This document shows, piece by piece, positions 1 to 11,914 of a stretch of 64,000 nucleotides of DNA. This DNA comes from Setaria digitata (taxonomy: Eukaryota > Nematoda > Chromadorea > Rhabditida > Setariidae), in NCBI GenBank assembly GCA_003640385.1, contig RCAB01000007.1, forward strand, positions 601,145-665,144, given 5' to 3'. The notes under the pieces were generated by a model that saw nothing but the letters and a program-made list of their open reading frames with translations, made no database searches and was not told where the DNA came from. The translations under genes and the position numbers were made by a program. Numbering within the stretch: position 1 is the first letter of the stretch; every line of letters starts with the position of its first letter.

Positions 1-280
1 AACTCCAACAATCTTAACTCTAACACGTTTAGCCATACGTTTATTTAACGTAAGGATTATAGAGTTTAACAAGAGCAATGTTGAAAATTAAGCTGATGCG
101 ATGATAAGAGTGTTCCAACGAAAGCAAGCAAGAACAGGTAATGCCCAGTTAACTCAATAAATAAACTTACAAAGGCTGAAGCTATTTTAAAAAGGTGGAC
201 AATTACAATTAACATACCTTGCAACAAATGCATTACCAATAATGTATCCATTCTGAGTAGTAAGAGCATTTTCTTCGCTG
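1..280 (-). CDS. Candidate exons of a gene leaving the left edge (partial)
   Basis: On the minus strand an exon at 280-218 opens behind an acceptor (ttacatag) and closes at a GTATGT donor. It encodes SEENALTTQNGYIIGNAF followed by VA and ends in phase 2. A second acceptor (gtgttag) would start the next exon at base 19 in the matching phase, adding RVKIVGV before the sequence runs off the window. A competing reading is a new gene starting with ATG at 36 (MAKRVRVKIVGV). The product is not recognised. Support is only phase agreement and two good splice signals. Confidence 0.35.
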
Positions 281-1398
281 CTATGTAAACTTTAGAAAGA
301 TTTCGATACCAAATTTGATAAACTGACTAATGAAACTAGCCCACTACTCTCACCGTGAAAGTTTTATTCCTGAAATATCTGAGAAGAATTTATACTGTGG
401 GTATAAAATCCATAACGGCAGCTGGAATTAAAACTTATTAAAATAATGTGTGGAAATATTTGTGTAATATCTCTTCGTGGAAATATTTGTGTAGTATCTC
501 TTCCCATAAATGCTGTCACACTCTGTCCATACAGGCAATCAAATGCTAGAACAGAAATACTTCCGCTTATAAAATACAAACTTAACCATATTTACATTTG
601 CATAAATCTCGAGAATTTATAAAACCATATGAGGCGCATGAAAAGGTTATAACACTCAAAACAATAAATTTACAACATTATATTTAATATAGAAATAGTA
701 ACTCTTAGAATAAGTATATGAAGCAAAAGAAATAACAGTTCACAGAAATTTTCCAATCTTAAAATCTGAATTTTTTCTACTTTAGAAAGTTTTAGAAAAC
801 AATTTTCAAAGAAGCCCAGTTGTTTTCTTTCGATTCAAAGCACGAGCGAAAAAAGCTGTCGGAAAAAAATTTTAAAAATCTGGGCAGGTGGTGAGATTCA
901 AAACCAAAAGAGAGGAAAGTTAGAAAATATAAAGATATTTTGAGGGAAATGAGATGTGTCTCTGGTCAGGTGAATTAATCTCCTAACTGACATTAAATAC
1001 AAGACATTTTCTATCACAAAGGACAATAATACTAACAAATAGAGGAAGAGTATGAAAAAGTAGGAAGCAAAAAAGAAAGGCAAATTCATAAAAATGGATA
1101 ATCCGTGACGATAACCACACAACAACAAAGTAGGGTGCATCAGTAAGAAACATAAAGGATAAAGATGCCAATCAAAAAAAAGTAAAATAAATTGTCGAAG
1201 TCTTTTTTTTTCGTCTAATTCACTTTGGCAGAAAAAGCTAAGGAAATCTATATGGTAGGAAATAAATATTAGATATAAGACTGACACTACAGAGTACTCC
1301 ACAAGGCACACCATGCGTGCAATAAAAAACTTGCCATAACCGACAAATTTTACACTGATTTCAAAATTTAAGTAGCACCATTTGCTAGAGAATTACAG
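281..1398. other. Spacer downstream of the fem-2-like gene
   Basis: This AT-rich stretch has no gene that can be firmly supported. It holds a 27-bp tandem duplication at 450-503. It also holds an ATG-initiated minus-strand frame of 138 codons at 1314-898, hydrophobic and rich in F, L and Y with no recognisable motif. That frame starts 85 bases after the phosphatase stop and could be a small membrane protein, but its low complexity makes chance more likely. Confidence 0.4.
450..503. repeat. 27-bp tandem duplication
   Basis: Two adjacent copies of a 27-base unit beginning gtggaaatatttgtgta lie at 450-476 and 477-503 and differ at one base. No coding role is seen. Confidence 0.9.
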
Positions 1399-4300
1399 TC
1401 AGTTTTCGGCAATGAACAATTTCCACAAATCTTCCACAGGCCTCAAAAAGACACAGATAAGAGTTAAATTGTCTGTTGCTCCTGCTTCTCTGGCACGATC
1501 AACAACAAATTCTGCCAGCTTAGCATAATCTGTAAAAAACAAACATTTCCTCATAGTATTCTTCTGCTCTGAAGCCATACAAAGAAGACTGCAAAGAAGT
1601 ATTACAGGTTCTATCATGATTCATATTTTTGATTTAATTTCAATAAGTCATTGAAAAAACTTTCTAGTTTTTTTATGAAAGAACTAAACTTTTTTTACTT
1701 GTACTAATAAATATGAAAATCTTTCATATTTATATTACAAAAACTCAGACAAATTAAGGGAGGCGTAACTTTTTTAAAACTATTATATTTTCATTTCTTA
1801 ATTAGTTATTTCATTTTGTACTTCAGGACTTGGACTTGTCGGTCCTTCTCTTCTATTTTTACTGAATAAAAAATACAGTTCAAGTTGGTGAAATGAAGGA
1901 TAGAAATATAAGCCAAAACGAAATTTGATGAAAATAATGAGAAGGGATAAAAGAAAGGCAATGAAATATTTCTGAAAAAATGTTAGGATAAAGACTGCAA
2001 AAAAAAGGAAAGAAGGTCAATAATTAAGACAATTAGCTTACTTGTGGGAGAATTATTACGAATAAAATGCACAACATGAGAATACACCGCTTGTTCAGTT
2101 AGTGAATCCCAAACACCATCACAAGATAACAATAAAAGATAGTCGGAATTATCAAGTTCAAATGATAAGACATCCGGCTCGGAAGATATCATCGGTCTGC
2201 CATCGATATCGCCTGCAAGATATAATACGATATTGTTTCAGTAGCATCACTTTTATATTCAAAAGACATTTTTGGAAAAAGATTTCTTGTGGAAGTGGAG
2301 GTCAAAAGCAACAGTGAGTTACGGATGGATTACCATTAAAAAAAATAGCCTTACTCAATGTAATTGTACAGAACAAGTTAGAAAAAACACCTTTTTATCA
2401 GAAAAACACCTTTTTTTTCAAATCTTTTGGAGCTTAATGAAACAAACCGAGAGAACGTGTTAGATTTAAAATTCCGTTGACTCTCAGCTCGCCCTGTATT
2501 GGCACGACCATTCCACCAGCTTCTTCGATTCTACGCACTTCTTCCTGAAAAAAAAAAAAAAAAATTGAACTGGATAAAACCTGGACATTGTAACATTTCT
2601 TTTCAGCTATTTTAGCATCAACTCTCAAAACATCCATTTTCTTCCCCCTCTCCTTCCACTGCAGATTCATGTTTGCTTTATACCTACTTCATTAATTGTG
2701 CAAATTGTTTGGTTTCCTATTTAACATTATTTATTTCCTGCCTATTCTCCATACTTCTTTCCCTTCCTTATGGATTCAAAATTTTTCTTTATTTCTAATT
2801 TTAACCCAACTTTTTCTTTTATGCTATCATTTAATTTGTACAGTATATTGCACCAAGGAATATTCGTAACAGGATTTTAACATCATGAAGCTTACGTAAT
2901 TTGTTATGAATTATTCTACTACGAAAAAAAGCAGGAAAAATAAAGAGAAGCAGTAACACAAAGATGAGGGGACAAATATTATCGACATACACCGCTTTTA
3001 CAGATAATTCAGATAGAAGTTTAGGACTCAGCATTACAAAGCTGAAATCATTATCAATGACTACAACTTCCTTATCTATTTTTTCTTATTGAAACATCAT
3101 AAAAAGTATCTTTTCGAAATGTGTCGGATGAAAATTTTAGAATATCAATGTCCGGTTGTTCTAAAACCTAAATCATCAAAACATTGTTTACGAGAAAAAT
3201 TACCACTACCAAATCTCCTTCTATTTCATCTTCGCACTAATTAATCTATTTTCTTTTCTGTATTTGTAACCAACAGATTTTAAGAAACAGCCATACTGTT
3301 CCTTTTTATAATAAAGTTAAAAAATATACTTCTTTCAATCTTTCATTTTGAATAAAAACAAATTAGATTTATCGACTAATCAAAGCTAAATCTCCAGGCT
3401 TCTGAAAAATTAAGTTTCCAGATGTTATGTAAAACATAGTACATTTTACCGGAACATCTGGCGAGTGAGCTGAGGATAATGTCCGCACTGCATCTTTCCG
3501 CAGGATAGCTATAGCTGAATCACCACACCAGCCAACACATAAATACCTTCGGGCTCGCAGAAAAGCGCAAACAGCAGTAGTTCCGCCCTTTATGTGCTGA
3601 AAACTAAGAACATGCACTTATATAATATATTATGAAGCATCTAATACTTTCCAAGTAGTTACTGAGCCACCCATAATTACCGTCTGTGTTTGACTTAATA
3701 TCACAACCTATTCATGGGGGTATCGGATAATGCAAAAGCAATCTTGTACCATTTTCAAACTGTGGCAATTTGTAGTATAGTAATCATAATTTACATACCT
3801 CATTTTTACACCGTGCAGTCAGTCTTTTATCAAGCTCAGTAAAAGCACTTTTCATTATATCCTCGATTTGACCACCAGCATACTGCGTACTTTTAATAAG
3901 GCATCTTGCGAAATGGGAGCTAGCATAATTGGCACAGTCAACTCCATTATGCCCATCGAATACGGCAAAAAACGAATCTCGATCACGGCAATTACCCTGT
4001 AAAATCAGTTTTTTTTTTCTTCGTTGTTTAAATAAAGGTTCACATCTGTACAAATAAGGAGTGCTGCTTATTAGACAAGACTGTATCCTCTCGAAAATAG
4101 CTCCTGTACTCAACACCACTAGGAATATAATAAATGTGTTGATGTGATGCATTCAAACTTGTATCAAAACATGTTGGAATTTGCAGTAAGCTCAAAACTA
4201 TTTATTTTTAATCAAATGACGTAAATTCCTTCAACTGAAAATATAAAATCCTTGCATGTACTGTATAAAAAAGCAACGAAAACCGGGTTATCACTATTTG

Positions 4301-5730
4301 AAATATGCAGAATAACTTTCACTTCCTTTGCAAGTTTAGGAAAATAAACTGGGATTTAAATTCGCATTACGTATTAACTATTAACCACAGTATCTATGAT
4401 GTATGTTCTCTGATTTCTTACAGCTTATATATTGAGCCTAATAATTATGCAAACAAACAGAAAATAAAAACCTCAGCTGGCTCAATAACTGAAAGTGATG
4501 GTAGAAGAACTGCACGATCTTCCATTTTCGAACGTCGATTTTTCTGAGCACAGTATGAATAGAGCAACTGATCAGAAGTTGGTTGACTCTCTGAAGAAAG
4601 TCCATAGGAAACGGTAAATGAGCTCTGATAATTCTTGAATTATGAAAATATCTGATACTTCTTCCAGCTCCTTTTTTTTTGCAAGTTAAGGAAAAAAAGT
4701 GAAATTTAAATTCTCACTACCGCAATGTAAGCACCTAGCATAGTCCTTTTGATTTCTTATCTGCAAGCTTACATACTGATGCCTACAATTATACAAATAA
4801 CAAAAAGGACCTCGCTAACCTATGTAAAGTTCCATTCGAATTTGAATCAAATGAAAAAGGAAAAAAACAAAAACAAAGACAAAAGCAAACTGGGCTCCCA
4901 CTGTACAGTAACCACATACAGTCGAAATAAAAAGAAAAAAAGATATCCCACAATATTTTGGAACTAAGCGCAGTAAAATGGGAATAAAAGTCCTACCTTT
5001 CAATTCTCATTAACAGTAGGAAATATTACTGATGAGTAAATTACAATTATTAGCGCAGTAGTTAAAATCTCCTCACTACTGAATCACAACTGAGTCTAAC
5101 TGATAATCCTGATAAATGAATTACTTGGTATTGGAACAGAATTGTTTACCAAATTGTTGAGGTACATATTTAAACAATTTATAACTTCACGACACCAAAC
5201 TGTAGCGTCGATTGCACTATAATCATTTTCATCAAAGGGTACTTCTGCTGTGTTTAGTTCATTTGCATATATATCCACCAGCGAATATGCTATTGTATAA
5301 GCCGCCCAAGGGGGAAATCCTCTGAAAAACTAATCAACGTTCACTTCACGAAGGCCATTGTAATTTGGGTTCCCTTTGGAATTAGGTAAGAATATAATCT
5401 GTTTTTCAAATAGGAGTTCGCATTTCTTTTTATATTTCCTTTTCATAGCGAGAAAAACAAAAAACATCAAAGCTATTTCATGATGAAGAAACAAAAGCTG
5501 TTTTAAAAAAAAGATAACCTTTGATGTAAATGTTCAACGATCAGTGCAACGGCATCTCCACGAGCATCATGTTTTGTCGTTTGCAGATAAGGTGAACGAA
5601 ATCGAATGGTGGCCTCATTATCAATATCAGGCGAAGATTTCATATAATTTCTTACCAACGATATCAGCATTTCATTAACAGTTGTTTCTGACTCCTTCAG
5701 TTCCACTTGATATGCACATTCATCAGCCAT
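1399..5730 (-). CDS. fem-2: PP2C-family protein phosphatase, FEM-2/PPM1F-like
   Basis: The model has eight exons: 5730-5519, 5321-5125, 4590-4472, 3996-3799, 3596-3450, 2544-2448, 2212-2042 and 1529-1399. They give 423 aa. Residues 1-136 form a non-catalytic N-terminal domain. The PP2C domain runs from about 153 to the end. It contains the KNRRSKMEDR motif, FDGHNG with metal-binding Asp190, GGTTAV (246-251), CGDSA (266-270), RVNG before the SLGD step, CDGVWD (354-359) and GATDN (397-401). These are the metal-dependent Ser/Thr phosphatase motifs, and the expected acidic residues are present. An N-terminal extension ahead of the PP2C core fits nematode FEM-2 and vertebrate PPM1E/F. FEM-2 acts with FEM-1 and FEM-3 in male sex determination in C. 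elegans; that role here is inference. The ATG at 5730 opens the frame. p32 lies 528 bases upstream on the same strand. Nothing looks broken. Confidence 0.88.
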
Positions 5731-6258
5731 TGCCAGAAACCACCTTTCATAAACAAATATTTAACATGCCTATTTCTTTGAAATATCTATATACATCCAA
5801 TTGATGATGGATAGCACCTTCTTGCCTATTTAGAGTTAGAAATCGCTCAACAGTTTCTTTAAAATAATATAAGGATAAGATCCTTGAAATCTCCATTTTC
5901 ATGGAAACTGACATTCACAACTACTGCTATCATGACTAGCCGCATTCCTATAGCTGTCATATTTTAAACTCTTTACAAGATTTCGTTACTTTTCTAAATC
6001 CTTAAATTACTCAACTGCCAATCATTAATTCTAAAAACTTCACAATTTAAAGAATTTCTCGATGATAAAAAGGTAAAAGTTTGATCTAGCAAAAGACTTT
6101 AAGTGCGAATAAATGAGACATTCAATAAAAATTTATTAAACAAAATAAAAACGCATCAAGATGGAACTATTAGTAGCAACAGAATGCGCTGTGTTTAACA
6201 ACAAAGAAGTCGATAAGGGATGCCACACGCAAACGCACAATGACACTGCTTATTCTTT
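5731..6258. other. Spacer between p32 and the fem-2-like gene
   Basis: This AT-rich gap separates two minus-strand genes. It should hold the 3' UTR of p32 and the 5' end of the phosphatase gene. No exon or repeat was seen. Spacing of this order is possible for an operon, but no trans-splice site was proven. Confidence 0.5.
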
Positions 6259-8079
6259 TCATTTTGAAACAAATGACTGGATGTCTGTTAATAATTTAAC
6301 ATATTGCGAATGCTCATAATGTGTGGCGAAATCCACCACTTCACGACAAAATTTCTGATCGAAACCGCGTTCCGCCAAGTAGTGATTGAACAAAAGGTCA
6401 TGTAAAGTCTGAAAGATCGATTACAATTAGTTACTTAAAACTGTCTTATCGAAATTTTTGTGACTTTTTCAACCGTAATAGAAACCATAATTGGTTTGGT
6501 CAATTAAAAAGATAAAACAATTGGCAGCACTTCTCACCTGTCATTGGTAAAAAACAAAATTACATCGTACCAAAAAAGCATACCGGATCAATATATTTGC
6601 CGGATGATGAGTATACGGATTCAGGAATGTCTTCGTCATCTGCTTTTTCGGATGTTGGAGCAATATAAAATTCTGCTACGCGAAAATCAACTGCAAGCAC
6701 AAGACGTTATACTCAATTTATCGAAAAAGTGAGGAATTACGTAAACTGGGAAGAAAAATGTTGCTTACATCGTTCGTTTACTTCTGCTGCTTCTTCGTTC
6801 TCGCATAAATCTAGGTAAAAACATAACCGTTGGTTACCCTTGACGATTTCTATTGTAAGCGAAGGTAAAGCAAGTGGAACTCCTTCTTCCTAGAGCATAA
6901 CATGAAGAGACACTCGTAAGGAGAAAAAATGGATAGTATATAAAATGAACATGAGATGAATTAGATAACGAAGCAGGAAAAAATTATACAAGAAAAGTGG
7001 AAATCAAAAGAAATAAGAGAAAAAAGAAAAGCTACCTCATCTTCTTCACCTTCCATATCTACCGAATGATTGACATTGAAGTACACATTAATTCTGAAAA
7101 ATTTACGCTTGAACACCGCTTGTTTTTCTAAGCAGCTTACTGAACAAAACCATCCAATAATTATTTAGTAGGCTAGAGTCTAAAGTATCGCTCCTTACCG
7201 TAATAAACGAGACAAATCACTCAACCACGAACGACTAATAATTATTAAAGGTGAAGCAAATTTTATGACCGCGCGGAATTCTAGAAAGTTCTATTTCCCC
7301 AACGTCTTACCAGTGCTAGAGAAAGCGGTTATCTAAATCACAATAATATCTAGTTGAAAAAAATAAAATAAAAATTACTTTTCTTTGCCATACAGCTTTG
7401 CCAACTGCACGTTTGCACCATCTGTTGTGATTTCGAAACCCGAGATTCTCGGTGCTTGTTCACCACGGAGATTCTCCTTTTCCAATTGTTTTTCAGCCGT
7501 TATTTCATTCTTCAGAGCATCAATTAATTCATTATTCAATGCTAAAACATGAAAATAAATTACCAGCACCAATCCACTTGGCAATGAAAAAGCGACTTCT
7601 CTGGCACAATTCTCGTGACTGAAGAAAAGAAAAAAAGGGAATAAAAGAAAAGAAAAGGGAATACCTATTCAGCTGGTCCCCAAGGATATAATATAAAAAA
7701 AAAAATAATAATAATAATTATCATGAAGACGATTTGCCGAGTACGGTACCGTTCATAATTATAACCTTCAGGCAACTGCAGATAATATTTAGCTTTCTGA
7801 GTATAAGGCAAAAGAATCAAAGACAGCTCCCTATAGAATCCCGGAATAATCCTGCATTTCAATAAAAAAATGGAATGTTTCGGGACAATTTCAATGATCC
7901 AAATACTTTACTTTACTACTTTGCACTTGATGTAAATACATACGTCGGGTGGATGCCATCTGACGAGATATTAAAACTGGGGAAAATACTTTGAATCCAG
8001 AACAAACGGCTGCTGTTGAAACATGCCTTTGCACGGCTTTTGAAAATGCACGACACACAGCAACTGAGCGCATCTTCAT
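6259..8079 (-). CDS. C1QBP: Mitochondrial p32/C1QBP/MAM33 family protein
   Basis: The model has six exons: 8079-7917, 7541-7379, 7093-7036, 6889-6769, 6690-6584 and 6408-6259. They give 253 aa. The first 54 residues are rich in Arg, Ser and Ala and poor in acids, as in a mitochondrial targeting sequence. The mature part follows the p32 fold: an N-terminal helix (ELIDALKNEITAEK), the GFEI strand, NVYFNVNHSV before an acidic loop (EGEEDEEEG), the IEIVKGNQRLCFYL strand, a second acidic segment, and C-terminal helices with HYLAERGFD and FATHYEHSQYVKLL. p32 proteins are acidic doughnut-shaped trimers of the mitochondrial matrix, tied to mitochondrial translation and RNA handling. The exon 1 donor is uncertain: GTAAAG after 7917 and GTATGT after 7944 both keep phase. 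The 5' leader has a possible spliced-leader acceptor (cagttttag) just before the ATG. An open frame inside intron 1 is not explained. Confidence 0.9.
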
Positions 8080-9052
8080 TAACTTTTACCTAAAACTGAA
8101 AACAATAAAATTACAAATTATATTTTTAAAGAATGGACAGTTTGATTATCACGAAAAAATAACGCCAGTAATCAGACAGAGTACAGCGATATAGAGAGAC
8201 CGACTATGAAATATAAACTTCCTAATATTGTAAGATAGTAGCTTAATACAAGGCAGGTACAACAGTGACAAGACTATCTGCTTCTCGCCACTCTTCCGAC
8301 TTTGAATTCTACTTTTTCCTACCGAACCAGGAGGCTTCACTTCGCCCATCGGTTAGTGTTGTGAGAAGAATTATAAACTGCCACTATCACAATTAATCTT
8401 CCACTCACAACCAAATCACTATCCGATCCCAGTTATCCCAGCAGCAATCACTTTGGGATGCAGAAGTAGGAGTAACGCAAGGAGTCACATAATGTATCGC
8501 ACATTGATGCGTATCGCTATGCAACAATATGTGGATTGATGAGAGGAATAAAATATGGAGTGTGCATTAGTTTTTCAATTTTCACTGGGAAAATTAGCAG
8601 AACGAAGTCCCCAATTAGGAACGGTGGAAGGAGTATCTCAAATAATACAACTTCGAGGGAATCCTTCCAGTTCCTGATGCCAATTTCTCACAAGCAAACT
8701 TTCTGAAATCATTCTTACGATATTATATAATATAATTGGAAAGAGTACCAGCTGATGGGAAGTATTAAAATTGGTCTTCTACACTGAGGCATTATTGTTC
8801 ATTTTGAAATTGCTCCGGTCGGTTATTCTTTTTCACTGTCTCATCTACACGATAATTGCGAGACTTAGCCGGGAAAACGTTGAGATGCAATTTGTGGGAA
8901 AGGATAGGAATGAAAAGACATAGTTGTACATCGGATCAGTACCCAAACTAAGGTAGATTAAACAAGCTACCTGAAACAGAAAAATAAATCCATTCATTCT
9001 TCGAACGAACTGCTAAAGAAAAACAAATTTCTAGCAAGAAGTTATTGTGTAA
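8080..9052. promoter_or_regulatory. Divergent intergenic region between p32 and the MSP-domain gene
   Basis: The two flanking genes point away from each other, so about 0.97 kb must carry both upstream regions. No promoter motif could be named. A minus-strand ATG at 8349 opens a hydrophilic stretch of about 24 residues (MGEVKPPGSVGKSRIQSRK and onward) before the frame turns hydrophobic. No donor in the right phase joins it to p32, so it is not called as a gene. Confidence 0.4.
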
Positions 9053-11275
9053 ATGTGGATTTTCGTAACTATTGCTGGTCTTATCAAAGCATTTATAATC
9101 TTCACTTATCTCATTATATTATGCAAAGGAAGAAATGTGGTAAAGTTCCCTTTGTTTCAAATTTCTCATCATTTCTTTTCTGATTCGAAAATTAGGTCGA
9201 TAAAAAGGCAACTTACTTTACCATTAAGCTGCTTTGGGTAAATAATTCACGAAATTTACTCTATGGGTAAATCGGTGCGATAATTATTGCTAGTAATTGT
9301 AAAAAGAACAGTGTGAAAACATTTTCTTTTTTTCGAAGGAAGAGAAAAAAGTGTTGGATCAAAAAGGAAAGCAGGAGAAGAAATTCAAAAAGGTAATCTT
9401 TCAGGACTTTGATTTCAGGTCAAGTTCTCTCCCATTTTAGATCCTCACTTATGAATCATTGAATTTAGGATACGGAAAAGGAGGCAAGTGGCTCCAAGAA
9501 ATCAAAGGAGAAAGATGACGGAGGAACAATCGGGCCATCAACTGCACCTGAAGGGATCGAGCCTGACCTGAAAAGTAAGATGAGAGAAGAGGACAAGCAG
9601 GACAAAGGTGGTGGAAAGGGGAAGGTGGGTGAAGATGAAAAGAAAGATAAAGTGGATGGTGGAGGTGGGAAGAAAGACAAAGTGGAGGATGGAAGTGAGA
9701 AGAAGGACAGAATGGAGGAAGAAGGAGAAAAGAAGGACAAAGGGAATGATGACGCTGAAAAGAAGGAAGAGAAAGAGCTGAAGGAGGAATCAAAGGTAGC
9801 TGTTAAAACGTTGTAGAATGAGTACTAGAGTGATTGGTTAGAATATTTGGAGGTGTGTATAAAGGGATGTTTTTCAGAAGGAAAACGGCGAGAGTGCGAA
9901 GAAAGATAAAGCAAAATCGAAGTCGAGCAAGAAGGGGAAAAAGAAACATGTACACTTTTCTCCTTTCTCTATTTGTCTAACAAATTCCCAAAAATATTAA
10001 CTCTCTGACAACAGAAGCATTCATTCGGCTAGAGCTTTTCAGAAATCGGAGAAGGGAAATCACAACCAGAAAGACAGTGATAGGAAAAGTGATGCGAGAG
10101 GAAGCAAGGAGGATGAGGGCGGTAAAGAAAGTGAGAACAAAGACAGTTCACAAAAAGAGGAGGAAGAGGAGAAAGAGTCAGCAAAAAAGAAGAAGGAGGA
10201 GGAAGAGGAGGAGAAGGAAGGCGATGAAGGAGGAACTAAGAAAAGTAAGGAAAAAGTTGACAAGAGGGATAATGAGAAGGAGGAAGGAGAAAAAAAGAAT
10301 GATGGGAAGGGAGGCGAGGAAAAAGATGATAAGGAAAGTGATAAAAAGGACGAAAGCGAGAAAAAGAAACAGAGAAGGAAGAAGGGGAAAAAAGGGGAGA
10401 AAAAGAATGGGGAGGAAGAAAGAGAGGAGAAAGAGGAAAAGAAAGATGAGGAGAAAGAGGCGAAAAAGGAGGATGAGAAAAAAGAGGTGGAGGAGAAGGA
10501 GGAGAAAAAGGAAGAAGAGAAAGAGAAGAAAGAAGAAGTGACCTATGACCCGAAGGAATTGAAATTCACGATAGCTGGCGGTGTAGTAAAGCTTACCACA
10601 AAGAACGATACTAACCAGCGACAAGCCCTGAAGGTTTTTTTCATACATTCATCTGTCTGGGAGTTAACTCCTTATAAGATGGATTGAAAGTCTAGTGTGA
10701 CTAGAGGTTAGTGGAAAGCAGTGGTAGGTTAAGCTAAGTTCATTCAGTTATTTACCTTTCACTATCCAAAATCTTGCTTGAGAAAAGTAATGAGAATGTG
10801 AACAGGTGAAATGCTCGGATAACTTCCTGTACCGAGTGAATCCGGTCTTTTCATTCGTGGAACCAGGCGCAGAACAGGTCATCGAGATCATCAGACAGCC
10901 TGGGAATCCGAAAACTGACAAACTTGTACTCGTACATACGCCGGTACGTCGATCAGTGAAACATTACGGGGATAGAATTAGGATCGGAAGTGCGGAGTAT
11001 CTGCAGAGCGTTAAGTGAGCTTCTAAACGAATTAGGAAGTTTCGTTTCGGGACCAGACAAGAATGTCGAAATCACAGAGAAGTTTATGCGTTCTGACGAA
11101 ACATCCCAAATATTCCACAAACTAGCAGTTTCCCCAATTAACAGTACTGTTCACTTTGACAGGAGTAATTGATTAAAGTGAAATTCAGGCAGCACCAGGT
11201 GAAGTGGATGCTCCACCGCTGTTCAAGAAGCCTATTGCCTATCAAAATTATATCATCCCATTGTTGGTCATCTGA
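9053..11275 (+). CDS. MSP-domain protein with N-terminal hydrophobic segment and Lys/Glu-rich linker
   Basis: The model has seven exons: 9053-9139, 9339-9392, 9469-9795, 9878-9949, 10043-10633, 10806-10943 and 11189-11275. They give 451 aa. Residues 1-24 are hydrophobic (MWIFVTIAGLIKAF and onward) and could be a signal anchor. About 300 residues then consist almost wholly of K, E, D, G and S, with loose repeats of the type EKKDK. The C-terminal 110 or so residues are an MSP domain: DPKELKFTIAGGVVKLT, an intron after QALK, then VKCSDNFLYRVNPVFSFVEPG and GNPKTDKLVLVHTP, ending PLLVI. MSP domains are immunoglobulin-like folds of nematode sperm cytoskeletal proteins and of VAP-type contact-site proteins. 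This is not a classical 126-residue MSP. The coding strand is extremely purine-rich across exon 5. The first exon is the least certain part. Its role is unknown; a sperm or membrane-tether function is inference. Confidence 0.78.
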
Positions 11276-11914
11276 AGAGAAATTAATGCTAAATTTTAAA
11301 CAGATTTTATAATCTCTGTTTAATATTCGAGATTCGGCATACCAAAGAAATAAAAGTACGAAGTTTGATGGCAAACACATAAAAAAGATAAGCTTCATGA
11401 TCCGTACAAACTGGCATCGAGCCTAGGCTACTTGTATGCATTCTAGGCTGTCTTCTCATTATTGTATTGTGGAGAGGAAAGACCTGCATAAGTGTCTGAA
11501 TTTTATTTTATTGTAGTTATAGCATCATCTAATGGTACCTCTCAGCTTTCCTAAATTTAGATGAATTTGTTTTGACTTCTGGTAAGTCATATGAGGGTTG
11601 AGAAAAGTTCAGGTTACTGCGCGTTTGGAAGAACAGTGTTCATTATGTAGCGCTTAACGTATCGCGTGGAAATTTATTGGTTGCTTACGTGTTCTCTTTG
11701 ATGTTTCAGGACAGTCAGAAGTGGTGGCTTTTAGGCGTCAAACACGATGGATGGATGTTCGGTGAGTGTGGCTGACGATAAAATAAGGTGTTCAAGGCTT
11801 GCTACAAAAGAATAGTAGGACTTTTGCGTTCTCAACTGTACTAAGGGGAAGTTGCACTTTCTTATTTTACCTTAGTAGTTCAAGTTATCAGTTGCTTTTT
11901 GAAGTGCGAGGTCA
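11276..11914. other. Spacer between the MSP-domain and methyltransferase genes
   Basis: It should hold the 3' UTR of the MSP-domain gene and the 5' leader of the methyltransferase. An acceptor at 11709 is followed by an ATG at 11750 that meets a stop after 21 codons. It may be a leader exon, but it could not be joined in frame to the next gene. Confidence 0.4.

Noticed and set aside
898..1314. 138-codon minus-strand frame with ATG, hydrophobic
   Set aside because: Low-complexity F/L/Y-rich translation of AT-rich DNA with no motif or splice context; mentioned only as a weak possibility.
10178..10648. 156-codon minus-strand frame of Phe/Leu and a plus-strand frame of Arg/Lys
   Set aside because: Both are shadows of the purine-rich coding exon of the MSP-domain gene.
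11531..11767. Three short exon-like pieces including DSQKWWLLGVKHDGWMFG
   Set aside because: Their phases link to one another but not to the methyltransferase exon that follows or to the MSP-domain gene; the tryptophans come from a short TGG run.
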